From positions 1 to 64,000 of the forward strand of contig CANQSF010000001.1 of NCBI GenBank assembly GCA_947626345.1: a stretch of DNA of 64,000 nucleotides, in the 5' to 3' direction. Numbering within the stretch: the first letter of the stretch is position 1; each line of letters opens with the position of its first letter. Made by a program: the position numbers and the translations under genes. Source of the stretch: an uncultured Oscillospiraceae bacterium. GTDB lineage: Bacteria; Bacillota; Clostridia; Oscillospirales; Oscillospiraceae. Below the pieces are notes generated by a model. The model ran no database searches and was not told where the DNA came from. It saw nothing but the letters and a program-made list of their open reading frames with translations. Shown here in pieces: positions 1 through 7,225 of this stretch.

Positions 1-1
1 T

Positions 2-77
2 GCGGGCATAGCTCATTTGGCAGAGCGCCACCTTGCCAAGGTGGAGGTAGCGAGTTCGAATCTCGTTGCCCGCTCCA
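2..77 (+). tRNA. tRNA-Gly(GCC)
   Basis: Full cloverleaf with 7-bp acceptor (positions 2-8 with 67-73), anticodon loop TTGCCAA with GCC at 35-37, TTCGAAT T-loop and an encoded CCA at 75-77. A rho-independent terminator follows at once. Any promoter lies before the window. Confidence 0.96.
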
Positions 78-80
78 AAA

Positions 81-116
81 AAGAAAAGCACTGCGAAAGC
101 AGTGCTTTTCTTTTTT
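81..116 (+). terminator. Terminator of tRNA-Gly
   Basis: Fourteen-base-pair stem (81-94 with 99-112), GAAA loop and a following T tract, directly behind the tRNA CCA end. Confidence 0.9.
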
Positions 117-132
117 GGAGCACGATATGGAT

Positions 133-317
133 GGCCCCTTGTGTAAAGGGGGCTGGGTGTAGGTAAAAAGCCTCCCCTGTGTAAGGGGAGGGGGACCGCG
201 CGCAGCGCGGTGGTGGGGTTGATTCAATAGAGCGCTGCGTCCAACGAGCCCGTCCTAAGAATCAATCCCCCAGTCACCGCCTAAAGGCGGCGACAGCCCC
301 CTTTACACAAGGGGGCC
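133..317. repeat. Nested inverted-repeat (REP/MITE-like) element
   Basis: The outer arms at 133-155 and 294-317 are near-perfect inverted copies of each other, built on CCCCTTGTGTAAAGGGGGC. An inner pair (about 209-230 with 258-282) carries GGGGTTGATT and AATCAATCCCC. A second outer motif, GCCTCCCCTGTGTAAGGGG at about 168-190, recurs inverted at 348-373 as the murC terminator. No reading frame is present. The form resembles a non-coding palindromic repeat of the kind scattered between genes in Oscillospiraceae; copy number elsewhere cannot be judged from one window. Confidence 0.7.
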
Positions 318-347
318 TCCATTCGATATCGCCTTGCGGCGATAGAA

Positions 348-374
348 AAGCCTCCCCTTACACAGGGGAGGCTT
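348..374 (-). terminator. Terminator of murC
   Basis: Read leftward it is a stem AAAGCCTCCCC with loop TGTGT followed by T residues, 20 bp after the murC stop. The stem is the same sequence as an arm of the neighbouring repeat element, so the repeat may supply this terminator. Confidence 0.8.
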
Positions 375-393
375 TAGAGAGGGCGGACCGACC

Positions 394-1773
394 TTATTTC
401 CCGGTGGAGACCAGGTCCTCGCCGATGCGGTATACGTCCCCGGCGCCCACGGTGAGCACCAGATCGCCGGGCTGGATGCTGGCCCGCAGGAGGCTCTCGA
501 TCTCCCCGAAGGTGGGGAAGAACATGCTCCCCGGGATCGCCTGCGCCAGGGAACGGGAGCTGATGCCCAGGGTGTTGGTCTCCCGGGCGGCGTAGATCTC
601 CGCCAGCACGGTCAGGTCCGGCCGGCGCAGCTGCTCGGCGAAGTCGTTGAACAGGGCGTTGGTCCGGGAGTAGGTGTGGGGCTGGAAGACCAGGATGACC
701 CGCTTGTAGCCCAGAGGCTCCACCGCGTCCAGCAGGGCCCGCAGCTCGCCGGGGTGGTGGGAGTAGTCGTCGTACACGTCGGCGCCGTTGAATTTTCCCT
801 TGAACTCGAACCGGCGGTTGGCCCCCTGGAACCCGGCCAGGCCGTACTTCACCGCGTTGGGAGAGATGCCCAGGGTGATGGCGGCGGCCGCCGCGGCCAG
901 GGCGTTTTTCACGTTGTGCAGGCCAGGCACCTGCAGGTGCAGGTGGGTGAAGAACTGGCCCTTGTGCAGCACGTCGAAGTCGGACTGGGCGCCGCGGCTG
1001 ACGATGTTCACCGCTTGCACGTCCGCCTCCTCGGTCAGGCCGAAGGTGATCATGGGACGGTCCAGGTCCGCCAGGGCGCTCATGGTGTTGGCGTCGTCCC
1101 GGTTGGCGATGACCATCCCGTCGGGGGACACCAGCCGGGCGAACCGGCGGAAGGAGGCCTTGATGGCGTCCAGGTCGGAAAAGTAGTCCAGATGGTCCGC
1201 GTCGATGTCCAGGATCACGGCGATGGTGGGGAAGAAGCTGAGGAAGCTGTCATAGTACTCGCAGGACTCCATCACGATGGTGTCCCCCTGGCCCACCCGG
1301 TGGCCGGCGTGGAGCAGGGGCAGCGTGCCGCCGATCATCACGGTGGGGTCCCTTTCCGCCGCCATGAGGATGTGGGTGCACATGGAGGTGGTGGTGGTCT
1401 TACCGTGGGTGCCGGCGATGCACAGGGCGTTTTTGTACCGCTTCATCAGCGCGCCCCACGCCTGGGTCCGCTCGAACACGGGGATGCCCATGGCCCGGGC
1501 GGCCACGATCTCCGGGTTCTCGTCCCGGGCGGCGGCGGTGCGCACCACGAAGTCGATGTCCGGGGTGATGTGGGCGCTGTCGTGGCCGATGAACACCGGC
1601 ACGCCCAGGCTCTCCAGGTGGGCCACCTTCTCGGAGAACTGCATATCGCTGCCGGATATGATGAGTCCATCCCCGTGGAGCACCTCCGCCAGGGGCGACA
1701 TGGACACGCCGCCGATGCCGATGAGGAAGCCCCGTTTGCCGGGATGGAGATAGTTGTCAAATGTCGCTGTCAT
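394..1773 (-). CDS. murC: UDP-N-acetylmuramate--L-alanine ligase
   Basis: Cytoplasmic ligase that adds L-alanine to UDP-N-acetylmuramate with ATP, the first amino-acid step of peptidoglycan precursor synthesis. The 459 residues match the usual family length. An N-terminal Rossmann segment (GIGGVSMSPLAEVL, about 20-33) binds the nucleotide sugar, the ATP loop GTHGKTTTT is at 121-129, and the Mur C-terminal motifs YDDYSHHPGE and QPHTYSRT are intact, so it should be active. MurC is separated from related Mur ligases by the YDDY-HHP signature. It stands alone here, with its own promoter and terminator, rather than in a dcw cluster. The ATG is preceded by GAGGG. Confidence 0.95.
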   Translation of the reverse strand: MTATFDNYLHPGKRGFLIGIGGVSMSPLAEVLHGDGLIISGSDMQFSEKVAHLESLGVPVFIGHDSAHITPDIDFVVRTAAARDENPEIVAARAMGIPVFERTQAWGALMKRYKNALCIAGTHGKTTTTSMCTHILMAAERDPTVMIGGTLPLLHAGHRVGQGDTIVMESCEYYDSFLSFFPTIAVILDIDADHLDYFSDLDAIKASFRRFARLVSPDGMVIANRDDANTMSALADLDRPMITFGLTEEADVQAVNIVSRGAQSDFDVLHKGQFFTHLHLQVPGLHNVKNALAAAAAAITLGISPNAVKYGLAGFQGANRRFEFKGKFNGADVYDDYSHHPGELRALLDAVEPLGYKRVILVFQPHTYSRTNALFNDFAEQLRRPDLTVLAEIYAARETNTLGISSRSLAQAIPGSMFFPTFGEIESLLRASIQPGDLVLTVGAGDVYRIGEDLVSTGK

Positions 1774-1810
1774 ATGAAAGCCCTCGCATGCTCTTCAAAG
1801 AGGTCGCTCT

Positions 1811-1839
1811 ATTATATTCTGCCGGCGCCGATTTTACAA
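1811..1839 (-). promoter_or_regulatory. Predicted sigma-A promoter of murC
   Basis: Leftward TTGTAA (1839-1834), 17-bp spacer, TATAAT (1816-1811), about 40 bp before the murC ATG. Confidence 0.6.
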
Positions 1840-1851
1840 GTGCCGCCGGCA

Positions 1852-1889
1852 TAAAAAAAGAGCCCGGCGAAGACCGGGCTTTCCTTTTT
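1852..1889 (-). terminator. Terminator of the DUF308 gene
   Basis: Stem AGCCCGG/CCGGGCT at 1861-1880 with a T-rich tail when read leftward; it sits directly behind the stop of the DUF308 gene. Confidence 0.85.
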
Positions 1890-1897
1890 GTGTCCGC

Positions 1898-2710
1898 TCA
1901 GGGCTGATCCGGCGTGACGGTCTCCACGGGGACGGCGTCCGCCGGCGCGCTCGCCGCCGCGGGGGTATAGTAGGAAGCGGGGGCGGGAGCGGGCTCCGGG
2001 ATCGGCGCGGCGGCAGCGGCCGCCTCTGCCGCGGCAGCCGCGGCTTCCGCCTTGGCGGCCTTGCGGTTGCGCACGGCTACGAGGATCAGGGTGATGAGAT
2101 CCAGCACCGCGTTGCAGCAAAAGGCCACGCCCAGCAGCATCATGGCGCTGGTGAAGTCGTCCGGGCCCAGGTGGAGCCGCACGCCCAGATTCACCACCAC
2201 GCCCATGGTCACCAGCACGCCCAGGGCGATGCCCAGCAGGCTCACCACCAGGCCGGCCCACCAGCCGCCGAAGTGCATCCGGGCCAGGTCCAGGGTGTAT
2301 TGCAGCTTCAGGATGCCGTCCACGGCGATGAGCACGCCCAGGGCGGTGACGATCAGCCACAGGGTGATGCTGATGCCGGTGGCGTCCGGCCGCAGGCTGG
2401 CCAGGATCACGTACACGCCCGCCGCCAGGGCGATGGCGCCCAGAGCGAATTCGGAGCGGTAGATGCCGCTGACCTGCTTGCGGCAGAAGTACATGACGAT
2501 GTATATCAGGCCGATCAGGCAGATCAGCCCGCCGATGACAAAGCCGCAGTAATCCCGCACGAACGCCGGCTGCACCAGAAATGCCACGCCCAGCGCCGCG
2601 CATACGATGGCGGTCACCAGCATGTTGCGGATGGGACTGGTCAGGATGCCGCTCTTTTTGGCGGCCTGCTCGCTGCCCCCCTTCGCCCCGCCGTTTTTAT
2701 TTTTTGCCAT
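1898..2710 (-). CDS. DUF308 (HdeD-like) multi-pass membrane protein
   Basis: About 270 residues. A Lys/Gly-rich cytoplasmic start is followed by at least six hydrophobic segments in the paired-helix pattern of the HdeD/DUF308 family, with short Gly-rich turns. The C-terminal 50 residues are Ala/Pro/Glu-rich and probably disordered in the cytoplasm. HdeD is linked to acid stress in Escherichia coli; no function is established for clostridial members. The start at 2710 is chosen because AAAGGAG lies just before it; upstream in-frame codons overlap the promoter. Single-gene unit. Confidence 0.8.
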   Translation of the reverse strand: MAKNKNGGAKGGSEQAAKKSGILTSPIRNMLVTAIVCAALGVAFLVQPAFVRDYCGFVIGGLICLIGLIYIVMYFCRKQVSGIYRSEFALGAIALAAGVYVILASLRPDATGISITLWLIVTALGVLIAVDGILKLQYTLDLARMHFGGWWAGLVVSLLGIALGVLVTMGVVVNLGVRLHLGPDDFTSAMMLLGVAFCCNAVLDLITLILVAVRNRKAAKAEAAAAAAEAAAAAAPIPEPAPAPASYYTPAAASAPADAVPVETVTPDQP

Positions 2711-2780
2711 ATTGACTCCTTTCCCGCCTGTGAGGCGCGGATGTATTTTTCTACAAAAGCCCGTTCCAAAACGCAGGTCC

Positions 2781-2809
2781 ATTCTAGCATAAATACCAGA
2801 AGATGTAAA
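2781..2809 (-). promoter_or_regulatory. Predicted promoter of the DUF308 gene
   Basis: Leftward TTTACA (2809-2804), 17-bp spacer, TAGAAT (2786-2781). It lies inside the longer open frame, which supports the start at 2710. Confidence 0.6.
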
Positions 2810-2879
2810 GGGGCTCTTTCCCATGCCGTCCGGGCGGCGGGCGGTTTTTGAACAGTTTGTAAAAAGTTCATCCCGCCGG

Positions 2880-2908
2880 TTGCCGACCGGATGATGCTAT
2901 GATATGAT
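2880..2908 (+). promoter_or_regulatory. Predicted promoter of the RND transporter gene
   Basis: TTGCCG at 2880-2885, 17-bp spacer, TATGAT at 2903-2908. A small GCGGC/GCCGC hairpin lies in the leader at about 2945-2961. Confidence 0.6.
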
Positions 2909-2991
2909 TTAATTAGTGTCGTTAGTGTTTTATGTAAACCGATCGCGGCAAAAAAGCCGCGGGCCAACTATGGATATGAGGTAGACCGTTC

Positions 2992-5900
2992 ATGTCGAAA
3001 TTCAGCGTACGCAAGCCCCTGACCGTCTTTGTGGCGGTGCTGGCGGTGATCATCCTGGGCGTGGTGGCGTTCACCCGCATGACGCCGGACCTGTTCCCCA
3101 ATATGGACTTCCCCTACGTGATGATCATGACCACCTATCCGGGCCAGAGCCCGGAGATCGTGGAGGAGGAGGTCACCCGGCCTCTGGAGCAGTCCATGGC
3201 CACCCTGGAACACATCAAGCAGATCACGTCCTCCTCCCGGGAGAACTACTCTCTGCTGGTGATGGAGTTCGAGGAAGACGTGAACATGGACACCATCGGC
3301 GTGGACATCCAGCAGCAGATCAGCGCTCTGCAGGGCCAGTGGGATGAGACGGTGGGGGCGCCCTATGTGCTGAAGATCAACCCCTCCGTGATCCCTATCG
3401 CCATCGCCTCCGTCTCCAGGGAGAACACGGACATCACGGAGCTGTCCGACTTTCTGGAAGAGACGGTGGTGCCCAAGCTGGAGGGCGTCACCGGCGTGGC
3501 CAGCGTGTCCGTCAGCGGCTCCATCGACCGGCAGGTGCACGTGGTCATCAGCCAGGAGAAGATCGACGCGGTCAACGAGCGCATGGCCGCGGCGGTGAAC
3601 GAGAAGATGGACGACGCCCAGTCGGAGCTGGAGGACACCCAATCGGAGCTGGAGGATGCCAAGGCGGAGCTGGAGGACGCCCAGTCCCAGCTGGACAGCG
3701 GCAAGCAGGCCCTCATCGGCCAGTCCGCATCCGCCCAGTCTCAGCTGTCGGCCCAGCAGACCGAGCTGCTGGAGGGCAAGATCAAGCTGCAGCAGCAGCT
3801 GGTGAGCCTGCAGGAGACGAAGACCACCCTGGAGGGGAGCCTGGCGGGCATGCGCGAGGCGGTGGACGGTTACGCCCAGTTGGACGAGGCGGTGGAACAG
3901 CTGAATGCGGCCCAGGCCCAGCTGGACGCGCTGCCCGGGATGCTGGCCCAGGCCCAGGCCCAGCAGACTGAACTGGAGGGCCAGATCGCCGCGCTGCAGG
4001 AGCAGATCGCCGCGCTGGAGGCCATGGGCGACGAGGCAGGCGAGGAGACGGCGGAACAGCTGGTCCAGCTGCAGGCGGCATTGGCCCAGGCCCAGGCGGG
4101 ACTGGCCACGCTGCAGGGCCAGATCGTCCAGCTGCAGGCCCAGGTGGACGGCATCCCCGCCCAGCAGGCCGCCATCGAAGCCCAGCTGGCCCAGACCCAG
4201 GCGGCCTATGCCACTCTGGACAGCCAGCTGGCGGCCCAGGGCATGGACCGTGCCGGCCTGGAGGCCCAGACCGCAGAGCTGGAGGGCAACCTGGCCCAGG
4301 TGAACGCCGGCATCGACCAGATGAACGAGACGTTGGAGCAGCTGGAGAGCGGCTCCATCCAGCTGAGCGACGCCATGGGCGCGCTCTCCTCCGGCCAGTC
4401 CGCCGGACTGCTGCAGCTGGCGGACGCCGCGGCCCAGATCACCATCAATTCTGCCTCCGTCCAGTCCGCGCTGGACGAGGTGAACGCCGGCCTGGAGACC
4501 CTGGCCGACTCCCGGGCCGACGCCCTGGACCAGGCGGACCTGTCCGGGAGCATCACCATGGAGACGGTCGCCCAGATCCTGGGGGCCCAGAACTTCTCCA
4601 TGCCCGCCGGCTATATCCAGCAGGATGGTATCAGCTACATGGTCTCCGTGGGCGACGAGATCACCGACGAGGAGACCCTGGCGGACCTTTTGCTGTTCGA
4701 CACCGGCGAGGACGGCATCGGCCCCATCTATCTGGAGGACGTGGCGGACGTGTTCGTCACCGACAACTCCGACAGCGTGTATGCCAAGCTCAACGGCTCT
4801 GACAGCGTGATGCTCACCTTCGACAAGCAGTCCAACGCCGCCACCGCCGAGGTCAGCGACAATCTGCGGGCGCGGTTCGACGAGCTGGAGGAGGAGTACC
4901 CCGGGCTGGAATTCGCGTTCATGATGGACCAGGGCGATTACATCTACCTGATCGTGGACTCCATCCTGCAGAGCCTGCTCACCGGCGCGCTGTTCGCCAT
5001 CATCGTGCTGTTTTTGTTCCTGCGGGATCTGCGGCCCACGGTGATCACCCTGGTGTCCATCCCCGTGAGCGTGATCTTCGCCATCGTTTTGATGTATTTC
5101 TCGGGCATCACGCTGAACATGATCTCCCTGTCCGGCCTGGCGGTGGCGGTGGGCATGCTGGTGGATAACTCCATCGTGGTCATCGAGAACATCTACCGGC
5201 TGCGCTCCAAGGGCGCCACGGCGGTCCAGGCGGCGGTGGTGGGTGCCCGGCAGGTGGCGGGGGCCATCACCTCCTCCACCCTGACCACGGTGTGCGTGTT
5301 CCTGCCCATCGTGTTCGTGGAGGGCATCACCCGACAGCTGTTCACCGACCTGGCGCTGACCATGAGCTTCGCCCTGCTGGCCAGCCTGGTCATCGCCCTG
5401 ACCCTGGTGCCCGCCATGGCCAAGGGGATGCTGCGTGACCGGAAGAACGCCAAGCCCAAGGCCCCCAAGGGAGAGGGCTTCATCTACCGCAGCTACCGGA
5501 AGCTGGCGGCCTGGAACCTGGGCCACAAGTGGGCGGCGCTGGGACTGTCCGTGCTGCTGCTGGCGGGCACCGGCTTCGCCGTGTTCCAGAAGGGCTACAG
5601 CTTCATTCCCGAGATCGATATGAACGTGGTCAACGTCACCCTCGCCATGCCTGAGGACGCCACCCGGGAGGAGGCCGTCGATATCGCCGACCAGGCCCTG
5701 GAGCGGATCGGACAGCTGGACAACGCCCAGTACGTGGGCGCTATGATGGGCTCCAGCTCTGTCTCCCAGCTGGCCTCCGGCGGCGCGGGGGGCAGCCAGT
5801 ACAACGTGTCCGTGTATGTGGGCCTGCCGGAGGGAGACTCCGGCGCGGAGGCCGGCAAGAAGATCGCCGATCTCTGCCAGGGACTGGACTGCGAGGTGAG

Positions 5901-7056
5901 CTATGACTCCGCCATGATGGACATGAGCCTGCTCACCGGCAGCGGCATCACCGTGAACCTGTACGGTCAGGACATGGAGCAGCTGCAGCAGACGGCCCAG
6001 GACCTGGCGGATACCCTGGCCGGCGTGGAGGGCGTGGCCGAGGTGAACAACGGTCTGGAGGACGCCCAGGCCGCCTACCACATCTCCGTGGACAGAAACA
6101 AGGCCATGGCCAAGGGCTTTACCGTGGCCCAGATCTATATGGAGCTGGCCGGGGCGCTGACCGACTCCGCCACCGCCATGAGCATGGAGACGGGCTCCGT
6201 GACCGCGGACGTGATCGTGGAGAAGGAAAACGCCATGTCCCTGGAGGACCTGAAGGGCTACACCTTCGAGACCACCGATCAGCAGACCGGTGAGACCACC
6301 TCCTTCCGGCTGGATGACGTGGCCAAGGTGGAGGACACCGTGAGCCTGTCCACCATCAACCGCATCGACCAGCGCCGGTATCTGGCGGTGAGCGCCTCCC
6401 TGGAGGAGGGCTACAACGTCACCCGGGTCACCTCCCAGGCAGAGAGGGCCGTGGAGGGCATGGACCTGCCCGACGGGATCAGCTATGAGTTCGCCGGGGA
6501 GAACGAGACCATCATGGACGCGGTCAACGACCTGTACCTGATGCTGCTCATCGGCGTGATCCTGGTGTACTTCATCATGGTGGCCCAGTTCCAGAGCCTG
6601 AAGAGCCCCTTCATCGTCATGTTCACCATCCCCCTGGCCTTCACCGGCGGCTTCGCCGCGCTGCTGCTGTTCGGCATGGACGTGTCCATCGTGTCCATCA
6701 TCGGCTTCGTGATGCTGGTGGGCATCATCGTCAACAACGGCATCGTGCTGGTGGACTACGTCAATCAGCTGCGGGCCAGCGGCATGGAGCGGCGGCAGGC
6801 CCTCATCGAGGCGGGCGTGACCCGTATGCGGCCCATCTTCATGACCAGCCTGACCACCATCCTGGGCCTGATCGTCATGGCGGCGGGGAAGAACGTGGGC
6901 ACCGCCATCATGCAGCCCGTGGCGGTGGTGTGCATCGGAGGACTGCTGTACGCCACGCTGATGACCCTGTTCGTGGTGCCCTGCATCTACGATCTGATGA
7001 ACCGTAAGGAGATGAAGATCATCACCGACGAGGACATGGAGTTCAACGAGCTGTAA
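2992..7056 (+). CDS. RND-family efflux permease with a large coiled-coil insertion
   Basis: Proton-driven membrane exporter of the AcrB/SwrC superfamily, 1354 residues against about 1030-1060 usual. The N-terminal helix and first porter segment (MTPDLFPNMDFPYV) are typical. The transmembrane repeat with GLAVAVGMLVDNSIVVIENI at about 710-735 carries the conserved acidic relay residue, and a second half follows with GIIVNNGIVLVDYV. Residues about 190-512 are an inserted Gln/Ala/Glu/Leu heptad-rich region, predicted long coiled coil, in the first extracytoplasmic loop. No membrane-fusion partner or outer-membrane factor is adjacent. Substrate unknown; SwrC-type relatives export lipopeptides. Single-gene unit with own promoter and terminator. 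Confidence 0.9.
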   Translation: MSKFSVRKPLTVFVAVLAVIILGVVAFTRMTPDLFPNMDFPYVMIMTTYPGQSPEIVEEEVTRPLEQSMATLEHIKQITSSSRENYSLLVMEFEEDVNMDTIGVDIQQQISALQGQWDETVGAPYVLKINPSVIPIAIASVSRENTDITELSDFLEETVVPKLEGVTGVASVSVSGSIDRQVHVVISQEKIDAVNERMAAAVNEKMDDAQSELEDTQSELEDAKAELEDAQSQLDSGKQALIGQSASAQSQLSAQQTELLEGKIKLQQQLVSLQETKTTLEGSLAGMREAVDGYAQLDEAVEQLNAAQAQLDALPGMLAQAQAQQTELEGQIAALQEQIAALEAMGDEAGEETAEQLVQLQAALAQAQAGLATLQGQIVQLQAQVDGIPAQQAAIEAQLAQTQAAYATLDSQLAAQGMDRAGLEAQTAELEGNLAQVNAGIDQMNETLEQLESGSIQLSDAMGALSSGQSAGLLQLADAAAQITINSASVQSALDEVNAGLETLADSRADALDQADLSGSITMETVAQILGAQNFSMPAGYIQQDGISYMVSVGDEITDEETLADLLLFDTGEDGIGPIYLEDVADVFVTDNSDSVYAKLNGSDSVMLTFDKQSNAATAEVSDNLRARFDELEEEYPGLEFAFMMDQGDYIYLIVDSILQSLLTGALFAIIVLFLFLRDLRPTVITLVSIPVSVIFAIVLMYFSGITLNMISLSGLAVAVGMLVDNSIVVIENIYRLRSKGATAVQAAVVGARQVAGAITSSTLTTVCVFLPIVFVEGITRQLFTDLALTMSFALLASLVIALTLVPAMAKGMLRDRKNAKPKAPKGEGFIYRSYRKLAAWNLGHKWAALGLSVLLLAGTGFAVFQKGYSFIPEIDMNVVNVTLAMPEDATREEAVDIADQALERIGQLDNAQYVGAMMGSSSVSQLASGGAGGSQYNVSVYVGLPEGDSGAEAGKKIADLCQGLDCEVSYDSAMMDMSLLTGSGITVNLYGQDMEQLQQTAQDLADTLAGVEGVAEVNNGLEDAQAAYHISVDRNKAMAKGFTVAQIYMELAGALTDSATAMSMETGSVTADVIVEKENAMSLEDLKGYTFETTDQQTGETTSFRLDDVAKVEDTVSLSTINRIDQRRYLAVSASLEEGYNVTRVTSQAERAVEGMDLPDGISYEFAGENETIMDAVNDLYLMLLIGVILVYFIMVAQFQSLKSPFIVMFTIPLAFTGGFAALLLFGMDVSIVSIIGFVMLVGIIVNNGIVLVDYVNQLRASGMERRQALIEAGVTRMRPIFMTSLTTILGLIVMAAGKNVGTAIMQPVAVVCIGGLLYATLMTLFVVPCIYDLMNRKEMKIITDEDMEFNEL

Positions 7057-7074
7057 ACGACACCGATCCTGACG

Positions 7075-7109
7075 CGACCTCTCCCGCTTGGCGGGAGAGG
7101 TCGATTTTT
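7075..7109 (+). terminator. Terminator of the RND gene
   Basis: Thirteen-base-pair stem (7075-7087 with 7091-7103), TTG loop, then ATTTTTA. Confidence 0.92.
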
Positions 7110-7186
7110 ATGTTAACTTCTGGATCTGAATTCCCGGAAATTTCCTGCTGCGGCATGATGCGACGGGAAATGATACGGGCGGGATG

Positions 7187-7192
7187 TATAAT
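7187..7192 (+). promoter_or_regulatory. Candidate -10 element of spoIIE
   Basis: Perfect TATAAT 34 bp before the spoIIE ATG, with no good -35 at 17 bp. Spo0A-activated spoIIE promoters characteristically lack a correctly spaced -35, so this fits, but no clear Spo0A box was found. Confidence 0.4.
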
Positions 7193-7225
7193 TATGTTAA
7201 CATATGAAACGCGGAGGGATCACCA

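Noticed and set aside
2968..6081. Long leftward frame of about 1037 codons opposite the RND gene
   Set aside because: His/Gly/Gln-rich shadow of a high-GC gene; the plus-strand RND protein is clearly real.
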